Below, in pieces: positions 45,683 to 54,839 of a DNA stretch of 64,000 nucleotides; positions within the stretch are counted from its first letter, which is position 1, and the number at the start of each line of letters is the position of its first letter. The translations under genes and the position numbers were made by a program. Source of the DNA: Deltaproteobacteria bacterium Ga0077550 (lineage in GTDB: Bacteria > Myxococcota_A > Polyangia > Nannocystales > Nannocystaceae). A model generated the notes under the pieces. It was not told the DNA's origin and did no database searches. It saw only the letters and a list, made by a program, of their open reading frames with translations. The stretch covers positions 1-64,000 of the forward strand of contig LNFB01000234.1 of the NCBI GenBank assembly GCA_001464385.1, read 5' to 3'.

Positions 45683-48325
45683 ATGCCCGCCGCGCCGCTC
45701 CTCCGCGTCCTTCGCCGCCTCGCGTTCGCCCTGGTGCTGACCGGATCGGGGCTCGCCCAGGCGGCCGAGCCGGACGGCGGGTACCGCCGCGCACCGCCGG
45801 AGATCCACGCCGTGCTCGACGCGGTGCCGGCCCCCTCGATGCGGGTGTCGCCGACCGCGAAGCACGTGCTGTTCGCCCGCACGTCGCTGTATCCACCGAT
45901 CGCCGAGCTCGCGGCGCCGATGCTCAAGCTCGCCGGCGTGCGCATCGATCCCGACAACAACGCGGGGCACGGTCAGCGCCACATCGCCGCGCTGTCGATC
46001 CGAGCGCTGCCCGATGCGCGCGGCGTCGGTGGCGGCGAGGAGCGAAAGGTCGCGCTGCCGGCGGACGCGCGCATCGACGATGTCGTGTGGAACCCCGCCG
46101 GCACCAAGGTCGCGTTCACCAACGTCACCGAGCGCGCGGTCGAGCTGTGGATCTTCGACGTCGCGACCGCGAAGGCGCGCAAGGTCCCCGGCGTCGCGCT
46201 CAACCCGATGCTCGGCGCGCCCGCGATCTGGATGCCCGACGGCGAGACGCTGCTCGTGCGCTTGGTCGGCCCGCGCCGCGGTCCGCCCGAGGCCCGGCCC
46301 GCGCCGGTGGGCCCCCGCATCGAGTCGAGCGAGCGGGGAACGAAGGCCAGCAGCACCTACGAGGCCCGCGACCTGCTGCGCACGCCCCACGACGCCGATC
46401 TGTTCGAGTACTACGGGACCGCCCAGCTCGCGACCGTCAGCGCGCGCGGCAAGGTGACGCGGATCGGCAAGCCGGGGGTGTTCACCGCCGCCGATCCCTC
46501 GCCGGATGGTCGCCACCTGCTGGTCGCGCGGATCGTGCGGCCGTATGCGTTCACGCGGCCCTTCGGGCGCTTCCCCCACGAGGTCGAGATCTGGGACTCG
46601 GCAGGGCGCAGGCTCGAGACCATCGCGAGCGTGCCGCTGGCCGACAAGGTGCCGGTCGACGGGGTGCGCACCGGCCCGCGCGACTTCTCGTGGCGTCCGC
46701 TCGCGCCCGCGACGTTGATGTGGGCCGAGGCGCTGGACGGCGGCGACACCTACAGGTCGGTCGATCACCACGATCGCGTGGTCACCAAGGTGATCGGCAA
46801 GCCGCCGACGACGTGGCTCGAGACCACGCACCGCTTCGGCGGGATCGCGTGGCTCGAGGACGGCAAGCGCGCGATGGTCTACGAGGTCCAGAGCGAGGCG
46901 CATCGGATCAAGACCACGCTGGTCGACGTCGAGGCCCCGAGCGTCGGGCCCAAGGTGGTGTGGGATCGCAGCTACGACGATCGCTACGGCGATCCCGGGA
47001 CCCCGATCACGCGGGTGCTGCCCAACGGGGAGTCGGTGGTGCGCGTGCACGACGACGCGATCTTCCTCGCCGGCCGCGGCGCGACGCCCGAGGGCGACCG
47101 CCCCTTCCTCGATCGCATGGCGCTCGATGGCTTCGCGACCGAGCGGTGGTTCCGGTCGCCCGACGATCGCGACGAGTCCTTCGCCGCGTGGGTCGACGTC
47201 GGCGCCGGCGTGTTCCTCACCCGCCGCGAGACCGAGACCACGCCGGCCAACCTCGCGGTGCACACGCTGTCGGCCGCGAAGCCGGCGGGGAAGCCCGCGG
47301 CGAAGCCGGGAGAGCCGGTGCGCACGACCGACGCCCGCGTGTTGACGAGCTTCGAAGATCCGGCGCCGCAGGTGCGCACGCTGACCAAGCAGCTCGTGAA
47401 GTACGAGCGCGCCGATGGCGTGCCGCTGTCGTTCACGATGTACCTGCCCCCGGGCTACCAGCCGGGCACGCCGATGCCGACGGTGCTGTGGGCGTATCCG
47501 CTGGACTACACCGACGCGAAGAACGCGGGCCAGATCACCGGCTCGGTGCACGAGTTCACCTCGGTCGTCGGGCCCTCGCCGATCTTCCTCGCGCTGGCCG
47601 GCTACGTCGTGCTCGACGAGGTCGCGATGCCGGTCGTCGGACCCACCGAGACCGCGTACGACACCTTCTTGCCGCAGATCGAGGCCAACGCGAAGGCCGC
47701 GATCGACAAGGCCGTCGCGCTCGGCGTCACCGATCGCGATCGCGTCGGCGTGCTCGGCCACAGCCACGGCGGGCTGATGACGGCGAACCTGCTGGCGTGG
47801 ACCGATCTGTTCCGCGCCGGGGTCGCGCGCAGCGGCGCGTACAACCACACCACGCGCCCGTTCGGGTTCCAGAACGAGCGCCGCAGCCTCTACCAGGCCA
47901 AGGACAACTACCTGAAGCTGTCGCCGCTGCTGCACGCGGATCGGATCGACGAGCCGCTGCTCATCATCCACGGCGAGGTCGACGCGAATCCGGGCACCGT
48001 GCCGCAGCAATCCGAGAAGCTGTTCGAGGCCGTGCGCGGCACGGGCGGGACGACGCGGCTGCTGATGCTGCCCCACGAGTCGCACGGGTACATCGCGCGC
48101 GAGTCGGTCGAGCACGTGCTCGCCGAGACGATCGCGTGGTTCGACGTCCACGTGAAGAACGCGGGGCCGCGACCGGCGAAGGCTGCGGCGGCGCCCGGGC
48201 CGAAGAAGGCGGTGGTGATGGCGTGGAAGCCGGCCGAGGCGAAGGCGACGCCGGCTGCGGCGCCCTGCGACTGCAAGCGCCGGGGAAAACGGCGGCGCGG
48301 GCGGCGGGGAGCGGTCGCGCCGTGA
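45683..48325 (+). CDS. Secreted S9-family (prolyl oligopeptidase-like) serine peptidase
   Basis: The product is 880 residues with a signal peptide (LAFALVLTGSGLAQAA). An N-terminal propeller-like region covers about residues 30-540, with WD/TolB-like repeats (VWNPAGTKVAFTNVTERAVE, ADPSPDGRHLLVARIV). The alpha/beta-hydrolase catalytic domain has the nucleophile elbow GVLGHSHGGLM (S694), the acid in HGEVDANPGT (D767) and the His in HESHGY (H801). The GHSHGG elbow and the SMRVSPTAKHVLFARTSLYP start recall glutamyl-peptidase members of the S9D group. The C-terminal tail is Lys/Arg/Ala-rich with CDCKRRGK. It probably trims peptides in the periplasm or outside the cell. Confidence 0.88.
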   Translation: MPAAPLLRVLRRLAFALVLTGSGLAQAAEPDGGYRRAPPEIHAVLDAVPAPSMRVSPTAKHVLFARTSLYPPIAELAAPMLKLAGVRIDPDNNAGHGQRHIAALSIRALPDARGVGGGEERKVALPADARIDDVVWNPAGTKVAFTNVTERAVELWIFDVATAKARKVPGVALNPMLGAPAIWMPDGETLLVRLVGPRRGPPEARPAPVGPRIESSERGTKASSTYEARDLLRTPHDADLFEYYGTAQLATVSARGKVTRIGKPGVFTAADPSPDGRHLLVARIVRPYAFTRPFGRFPHEVEIWDSAGRRLETIASVPLADKVPVDGVRTGPRDFSWRPLAPATLMWAEALDGGDTYRSVDHHDRVVTKVIGKPPTTWLETTHRFGGIAWLEDGKRAMVYEVQSEAHRIKTTLVDVEAPSVGPKVVWDRSYDDRYGDPGTPITRVLPNGESVVRVHDDAIFLAGRGATPEGDRPFLDRMALDGFATERWFRSPDDRDESFAAWVDVGAGVFLTRRETETTPANLAVHTLSAAKPAGKPAAKPGEPVRTTDARVLTSFEDPAPQVRTLTKQLVKYERADGVPLSFTMYLPPGYQPGTPMPTVLWAYPLDYTDAKNAGQITGSVHEFTSVVGPSPIFLALAGYVVLDEVAMPVVGPTETAYDTFLPQIEANAKAAIDKAVALGVTDRDRVGVLGHSHGGLMTANLLAWTDLFRAGVARSGAYNHTTRPFGFQNERRSLYQAKDNYLKLSPLLHADRIDEPLLIIHGEVDANPGTVPQQSEKLFEAVRGTGGTTRLLMLPHESHGYIARESVEHVLAETIAWFDVHVKNAGPRPAKAAAAPGPKKAVVMAWKPAEAKATPAAAPCDCKRRGKRRRGRRGAVAP

Positions 48326-48362
48326 CGGATCGGCCCGGCTGCCTCCACAGACGGGGTATCCG

Positions 48363-49808
48363 ATGACGACCCTGCGATTGCCCCCCCTGTTCGCGTCCCT
48401 CCTCGTCGGCTGCGCCGCCCTCGCCACGGGCTGCGTCGTCGACGACGACCCGTCGGCGGACACCGACGGTGCCCCCGAGACCGGCACGCCCGACCCGAGC
48501 GACACGGACGCGGTCGACGACACGGGCGGCGAGCCGGTGCCCGATGGTTGCGCCGCGCCGACCGGACCGGGCACCGACGTCGGCACCACGCTCGACGCGG
48601 ACGTCACCTGGACGGCCGAGGGCAGCCCGTACCGCATCGCGGCGACGACGTACCTCACCGCGACGCTGACGCTCGAGCCGTGCACGGTGGTCGAGCTCGC
48701 CCCCGACGCCCGACTGCTGGTCGGCAACGATCCGGCGCCCGGCAGCGTCGTCGCCCACGGCGAGATCATCGAGGTCGCCGGCGCCGAGGTCCGGCTCCCG
48801 GTCCGCTTCGAGCGGCTCGACGACGCGTCGCCGTGGGGCGCGATCGAGGTCGACGTCACAGGCCTGCTCGACGCCGAGCACGCGGACTTCGTCGGTGGCG
48901 GCAGCATCAACGCCAACGGCGCGATCGTGGCGTGGGGCGCGACGCCCAATGGTGGGACCACGCCGAACCTGCGGTTGGTCGACGTGACGGTGGTCGATGC
49001 GGCGAGCAACGGGATCTACCTCCCGAGCCGCGCGGCGTTCACCGACGACTCCGACGGCGTGCGGGTCGAGGGCACCGCCGAGGCCGGCTTCCCGATCCAG
49101 GTGCAGGCCGGCGCGGTGCACAGCCTGCCGACCGGGCTCACCCTCGTCGGCAACGCCGCCGACGTGGTCCGCGTCGAGACCTTCGGCAGCGTCGACGACG
49201 ACACCTTCCCCAACCGCGGCGTGCCGCTGCAGATCGACGACGCGCTCTACCTCGGCACCGTCGACAGCGACGGCCTCTCGACGTTGACGATCGAGGCGGG
49301 CGTCGAGGTGCAGTTCGCCACCGGCGGTGCGGGCAGCGGGATCTACATCGGGCTCGACGACGATCACCAGGGCATCATCGTCGCGGCCGGCACCGCCGCC
49401 GCGCCGATCTCCTTCCGCTCGGCCGAGGCCGCGCCGGCCCCCGGCGACTGGATGGGTCTGTACTTCCGCTACACCCCCACCGACGGCAACGTGCTCGAGC
49501 ACGTCACCATCGCCCACGCGGGCGGCACGAGCGGCGCGCAGGGCTTCGGCTGCGGGCCCGCCGAGAACCACGCCAGCGTCCTGTTGCTGACCGAGCAGCC
49601 GCTGGCCCCGTTCCTCTCCGACGTGACCTTCAGCGAGGCGGGCGGCGATACCCAGCTGATCCTCGGCTGGCTCGACGAGTCGCCCTCGGCCACGGCGCAG
49701 GCGTTCGCGGACGGCAACACGTTCGCCGACGCGCCCGCGTGCCACGTGGGCCTGCCGCGCGGCACCGACAACGGCTGCCCGGGCGACGCCGAGCCGGATT
49801 GCCTGTGA
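48363..49808 (+). CDS. Secreted lipoprotein with right-handed beta-helix-like region
   Basis: The product is 481 residues. The signal peptide ends in a lipobox (ALATGC near residue 24). A short Asp/Thr-rich linker (VVDDDPSADTDGAPETGTPD) leads to a domain full of regular beta turns: TLTLEPCTVVELAPDARLLV, GSINANGAIVAWGATPNGG, NVLEHVTIAHAGGTSGAQGF. This pattern is typical of right-handed parallel beta-helices that occur in surface proteins and polysaccharide-binding proteins. No catalytic motif was recognised. It lies 37 bp downstream of the S9 peptidase gene on the same strand, possibly co-transcribed. Confidence 0.75.
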   Translation: MTTLRLPPLFASLLVGCAALATGCVVDDDPSADTDGAPETGTPDPSDTDAVDDTGGEPVPDGCAAPTGPGTDVGTTLDADVTWTAEGSPYRIAATTYLTATLTLEPCTVVELAPDARLLVGNDPAPGSVVAHGEIIEVAGAEVRLPVRFERLDDASPWGAIEVDVTGLLDAEHADFVGGGSINANGAIVAWGATPNGGTTPNLRLVDVTVVDAASNGIYLPSRAAFTDDSDGVRVEGTAEAGFPIQVQAGAVHSLPTGLTLVGNAADVVRVETFGSVDDDTFPNRGVPLQIDDALYLGTVDSDGLSTLTIEAGVEVQFATGGAGSGIYIGLDDDHQGIIVAAGTAAAPISFRSAEAAPAPGDWMGLYFRYTPTDGNVLEHVTIAHAGGTSGAQGFGCGPAENHASVLLLTEQPLAPFLSDVTFSEAGGDTQLILGWLDESPSATAQAFADGNTFADAPACHVGLPRGTDNGCPGDAEPDCL

Positions 49809-49839
49809 GGGCGAGCGGTGGCGGGAGCGGCCCTCGGGT

Positions 49840-50742
49840 TCACGGCGTCGCCCACAGGCAGACGCCGCTCCCGTCGGGATCGCAGACCATGCCGTCGGGA
49901 CACTGCTGAGCGTCCGAGCAGTCGAGCAGGCACAGCGTCGCGCCCACTCCGATGTCGGTGCACACGACGGGGGCGTCACCCGTCGTGGGCACCGGGCACT
50001 CGTCGGCGCTCGCGCAATCCTGGGCGCACACGCCCATGCTCGGTGAGTTCGGATCGTCGTAGAGGCAAGGTCCCTCGGCGCAGGGCATCCCGAGCTGGGT
50101 GACGCAATCGCCGTAGGTCGGCAGCGGCTCGCCGAAGTGGCACACGGTGTCGAAGAAGCAGATCATCGCGTCGGGGCAGCCGTGATCCGGATCGCAGGCG
50201 ATGAAACACTCGCCCATGCCATCACCGGTGAGATCGCCGCAGGAGTGCTGCGACTCGAAGCCGGGCGTTGGTGCCGGGCAGTCGCACAGCGAGTCGCACG
50301 CGAAGGTGCAGACACCGGAGGTGACATAGGGGTTGCCGATGCACTGCGCTGGGTTGTCGCCGGCCTCGCAGGGGACGAGGCTGCCGGTGCCGTTGTCCAG
50401 GAGGCAGTCGCCGAGCACGCCGTCGCCCCAGGCGACGCACATCGCTCCGCCGTCGGATCCGCCGTCGGACCCACCGTCGGATCCGCCGTCGGACCCGGAG
50501 GTCGCATCGCTCGCCGAGGCGCCGGAGTCCGAGCTCGAGGTCGATGCCGCGGCGCCTTCCAATCCTCCGCTGTCGCTCGAGGGGTCCGGTTGTGTCGTGC
50601 TGGTCGCGTCGACCGGCCCCGTCGAGCCCCGCGACGTTTCGCCTCCGTCGTCGGGGATCGACTCCGTCCCGGGCGTCGAGCATCCGTGGGCGACAACGAC
50701 GGCCCAGAGGGTGAACGGGAGGTGAACGACCGTGCGCTTCAT
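49840..50742 (-). CDS. Cysteine-rich lipoprotein
   Basis: The product is 300 residues from ATG 50742 (MKRTVVH). The signal peptide ends in a lipobox-like VVAHGC. A Ser/Thr/Asp/Gly linker follows, with four GGSD units encoded by a 12-bp repeat near residues 90-105. The rest holds about 22 cysteines in spaced groups (CEAGDNPAQC, CTFACDSLCDC, CFIACDPDHGC, CLLDCSDAQQC), which suggests disulphide-bonded EGF-like or Kazal-like modules. Myxobacterial surface proteins often have this composition. The function is unknown. It is divergent from the kinase-M16 gene. Confidence 0.8.
   Translation of the reverse strand: MKRTVVHLPFTLWAVVVAHGCSTPGTESIPDDGGETSRGSTGPVDATSTTQPDPSSDSGGLEGAAASTSSSDSGASASDATSGSDGGSDGGSDGGSDGGAMCVAWGDGVLGDCLLDNGTGSLVPCEAGDNPAQCIGNPYVTSGVCTFACDSLCDCPAPTPGFESQHSCGDLTGDGMGECFIACDPDHGCPDAMICFFDTVCHFGEPLPTYGDCVTQLGMPCAEGPCLYDDPNSPSMGVCAQDCASADECPVPTTGDAPVVCTDIGVGATLCLLDCSDAQQCPDGMVCDPDGSGVCLWATP
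50451..50498. repeat. 12-bp tandem repeat, 4 copies
   Basis: Four imperfect copies of a 12-base unit (CGTCGGATCCGC and variants) encode the repeated Gly-Gly-Ser-Asp linker of the cysteine-rich lipoprotein. Copies alternate between two close variants. Confidence 0.8.
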
Positions 50743-50920
50743 GGGTCCCCGCATCCGCGGCGGTCCGGTGCTGCCGGAGCGCGCGTCGAGGAGGTATGGG
50801 GCCCTCGTCGCGACGATGCAGGATCCGCCGCGCGAATTTCGGAGGGGTACCGGTCGACTGCGGTGCGGCTCCGGGAACCAAACCCACGTCCGGGGCGAAT
50901 GCTACCCTGGACGTGGCGCC

Positions 50921-53900
50921 ATGCCCGACGACGAGCACTCCGGACCCGAGGCCGAGACCAGCCCCGGTGGGGTCGAGTCCCAGCTGCGGCTGGCGCGGGT
51001 GCTGAAGAACCTGCTCGGGGATGCGGCGAGTCCGTCGACGCCGCCGCGGATCGGTCGGTATCGGATCACCCGGACGCTGGGCCGCGGCGCGATGGGGGTG
51101 GTGTACGCGGGGCACGACGAGGGGCTCGATCGCGAGGTCGGGATCAAGGTGCTGCAGTCGAGCATCGCGACGAGCGACGCGGCCCGCCGCCGGTTCATCC
51201 GCGAGGCCCAGGCGATGGCGCGCCTGAGCCACCCGAACATCGCCCACGTGTACGAGGTCGGCGAGCACGGCGGTGAGGTGTACATCGCGATGGAGCTGGT
51301 CGCGGGGCAGACGCTCCGCGAGTGGTTGGCCGACCAGCCCCGAGGCGCCCGCGAGATCCTGGCAGTGTACGTCCAGGCCGCGCGGGGGCTGGCGGCCGCG
51401 CACGAGGCGGGGATCATCCACCGCGACTTCAAGCCCGACAACGTCATGGTCGACGCGAGCGGCCGGGCGAGCGGCCGGGCGCGGGTCATGGACTTCGGGC
51501 TCGCGCGGCACGCCGACGACGCGGCGTTCGAACAGACCGCGCAGGAGCATGCGGCCGCGATCGCCGACTCGGGGCGGCAGAGCGCGCCGTTCGACTTGAC
51601 GACCGTCGGTACGGTGATGGGTACGCCGGCGTACATGGCACCCGAGCAGCTCGTGGGCGAGCGCGTCGATCCCCGCGCGGATCAGTTCTCGTTCTGCGTC
51701 GCGCTGTACGAGGCACTGTACGGCCGACGACCCTTCGCGGGCGCGACGATGGCCGAGCTGCGCGCCGCGATCCGCACGCAGGACTTCGCCCGCGCCGCCG
51801 TGCTGCCGTCGGATCTGCCGCGGGGGATCGACGGCCCGCTGCGCCGTGGCCTCGCCTTCGAGGCCGCAGATCGACACGACTCGATGGAGGCCCTCATCGC
51901 CGCGCTCGAGGCCGCGGGCAGGGCCTCGCGACCCCGACGGTGGCGCCTCGGCGCCGCGCTCGCGGCCACCGGTGGCGCGTTCGCGGTGGCCCTGGCGCTG
52001 CGCGAGCCCACGGCCGCACCGATCGCGAGCCCGGCGATCGAGGACGCGCCGGCGGACGCTCCACCGGCCGTCGTCGATCCGTGGGCAGAGATCCTCGCCG
52101 GCTCCGAGCTGCCCGAGCTGCTGCCCGAGCCGCTCGCCGGCGATCCGGCGCAGGTGACGGTGCATCGGCTCCGCAACGGCCTCACGGTGTACTTGGCGCC
52201 CACCGCCAACGCGGCGCTCGTGCACACCGTGATCGCGGTGCGTGCCGATGCGACCGACGAGTCCCCGCGTCAGGCGGGCGTCGCCGATCTGCTGCCGCAC
52301 GTGCTCGACGGCAGCGATCGACTCGGGAGCACCGACCCCGTGGCCGAGGCCCCCGCGCTCGCCCGGGCGCACGCGGCCCTCGCCGCGCTCGAGGGCGACC
52401 TGTCGGCGCACGAGCGACAGATCGCGCTCACGGCCGCCGTCGAGGCGGCCGCCGAGCACCAGCCGTTCGAGATCGTCGGCGAAGCGGACGGGTTGGCCGC
52501 CGAGCTCGGCATCCTCCGGGAGCCCCAGCTCGACGCCGTGGGGACCTCGTTCGTGAACAGCGTCCCCCGCAATCGCCTCGCGGCGTGGGCGGCGATGAGC
52601 GCCGAGCTCCTCACCCGACCCGCCTTCCGCGACGTCCTCGGTGCGGTCTCCTACCGCGTCGAGAACGACCGCGAGGCGGCCGACGACGCGCTCGCGGTCG
52701 AGGCGGCGCGGGGGATCGGCGAGGCCACCGGATGGACGCTGGGCCCCGACGCGCGGCTGCGGTCGCTGGTCACCGTGCCGTTCGCACCGATGCGCGACTT
52801 CTGGCGCGACTACTACCGACCGAACAACGCCGCCATCGTGTTGGTCGGCGAGGTGAACGCGACCGAGGTGCTGCCGATCCTCGAGGCCGCGTTCGGCCAC
52901 TGGGAGCCCGCGTCGATCCCCGCGAGGCGCGTGGCGCCGCCGGTCGCCGGGCGACGCACCACGGTCACCGACGACGGGCCGCCGCAGGTGACGTTCGCGT
53001 GGCCGCGGCGCGACGGCCTGCACCGCCTCGATGCGGTCGAGCACCTGCTGCACGAGTCGCAGTTCGTCGCGCGCTGGCTCGCCCGTGACGGTCGGGCGCG
53101 CCAGGTCCCGCACGAGCTGTGGCCGAGCGTGCTGGAGTTCTCGGTGACGCCGAACCCCGGCAGCACCCTCGACGACGCCGAGGCGGCCGCCCGCACGCTG
53201 CTCGAGACCATGGCGCGCGGCGGCCTCTCGCCCGACGAGGTCCGCATCGCCCAGCGGGAGCTCGAGCTCGACGTCGCCACCCTCGGCGCCTCGACCGAGG
53301 ACCTCGCGGTCCTGCTCGCCGAGTCGTTCGCGCGGCGGATCCCCTGGCGCGAGCACCCCGCGTCGCGATCCGAGCTCGTGCTCTCGGCCCAGGACATCTC
53401 GACGGCTGCGCAGGAGCTGCTGCGCGACGAACCGATCGTGGTCCGCCGCGAGAGCGGAGCGAACGCGCGGCTCGATCTGCCGCCGTTCGTCCTGCCCGAG
53501 CCGAGCGTCCCCCGCGTCGAGGTGGAGGGCGCCTCGGCCTTCGCGACCGCCCTGCGCGAGGCGCCGGTGAGCCCGCTCGAGCCGCAGTTCCTGGTCCGCG
53601 GCGAGGCGTTCACCGAGCATCGCCTCGGCTCGGGCCGCGTCATCGCGGTCACCGAGCCCACGGGCCTGCTCGAGGTGCGCTGGATCCTGCCCCGGGGCGT
53701 CGCGGACGATCCGTGGATCTGCGATGCGTGGCGCCTGCGCATCGCGGCGCTCGCCGAGGGACCGGAGTTCGCCGGGGCCGACGCGGCGGTGGTGTGCACT
53801 GCGAGCGCGACCGCGATCGATCTCGGCGTGGCCGCCCCGCGGCGCGAGGCGCTGTGGCCGATGCTCGAGGCCCTGCGATCGCCCGAGCTCGACGAGGCGT

Positions 53901-54839
53901 CGGCGCTGGTCGACCTCGCGGAGCTCCGCCAGCGGCGCGAGGGATTGCGCTCGTCGGGGGATCGGCGGCGCGCTGCGTTCTCGGCCGTCGCGCTCCACGG
54001 TGAGCACGGCGTGGACGCGCACCTCCCCTCGGATCGGGCGCTCGAGCGGGCGACGCCGGCCCTGCTGCGCGCGGCGCTGATCGACTCGCTCGCCTTCGCG
54101 CCCGATGTGCTGGTGGTCGGACCCGCCGCGAAGGCGGTCGCGACCGAGCTGGTCACGCGCACGCCCACGGTCGATCGCCCCACGGTCCCTGACGCGGACC
54201 ACGATCTTCGTGATGGACGATCCCGACGCACGCCTCGCCGAGATCTCGGTGGCGCAGGCCGTCGACGCGCGCGATCCGGCGGCGCGCGTGCTCTCCGAGC
54301 TGCTCGGCGACGACATGACCACGCGCTTCCTGGCGGCCGACATCGAGATCGAGCACTGGATGCCGATCAAGCCGCCCACGCTCGACGCCCGCGGCGTCTT
54401 CCGCCCCGAGGGCCTCGCGTGCGCGGCGAAGGACGTCCCGACGCTGCTCGCCGAGCTGTTCGAGGGGCGACGCCGGCCGCTGACCCCCGCGGAGTACGAG
54501 CAGGCCCACGGGCTGCTCGATGGCCGGCTCCGCGCCCGTCGCCGCTTCGGGCTCGATGCGGCCGCGTACGTGTGGAGCTGGCGGAAGATCGGCCCCGGCC
54601 AGACCGACCCCGCGCTCGACGAGTGGATGGCGCTGCGTGGCCTCGACTTCGCCACGGCGAGCCGCCTCCACCAGGAGATCGCGGCGGCGCCGATGATCGT
54701 GTCGGTGAGCGCCGACCTGCGGACGCTCGATCTCACCGCCCTGGCCCGGATCGGCCAGGTCGTCCAGCTCGCCCCCGACGCGCTGCGCGATCCCGAGAAG
54801 AGCGACGTCGACGTGCTGTACCTGCCCGTCGCGCGCTGA
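50921..54839 (+). CDS. Ser/Thr protein kinase fused to degenerate M16 peptidase-like region (frameshifted)
   Basis: The kinase domain (about residues 47-300) is complete: GRGAMG (54-59), K76 in VGIKVLQ, HRDFKPDN (H167, D169) and DFGLAR (D191). A hydrophobic segment (ALAATGGAFAVALAL) follows near residue 355. The rest resembles an insulinase/M16 peptidase: VHRLRNGLTVYLAPTANAAL and YYRPNNAAIVLVGEVNATEV. The zinc motif HxxEH is replaced by D-L-L-P-H in GVADLLPHVLDG, so it should be catalytically dead. Near 54180-54205 the frame changes by one base: the first frame turns into Arg-rich shadow, while the next continues with RTTIFVMDDPDARLAEIS to a TGA at 54839. Read as one gene it encodes about 1306 residues. 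Start at ATG 50921. Confidence 0.8.

Noticed and set aside
44939..49009. Long minus-strand ORF (1356 aa) under the S9 peptidase gene
   Set aside because: Only its last 192 codons are a real lipoprotein gene with a strong ribosome site at 45524. The rest is antisense of the peptidase and beta-helix genes.
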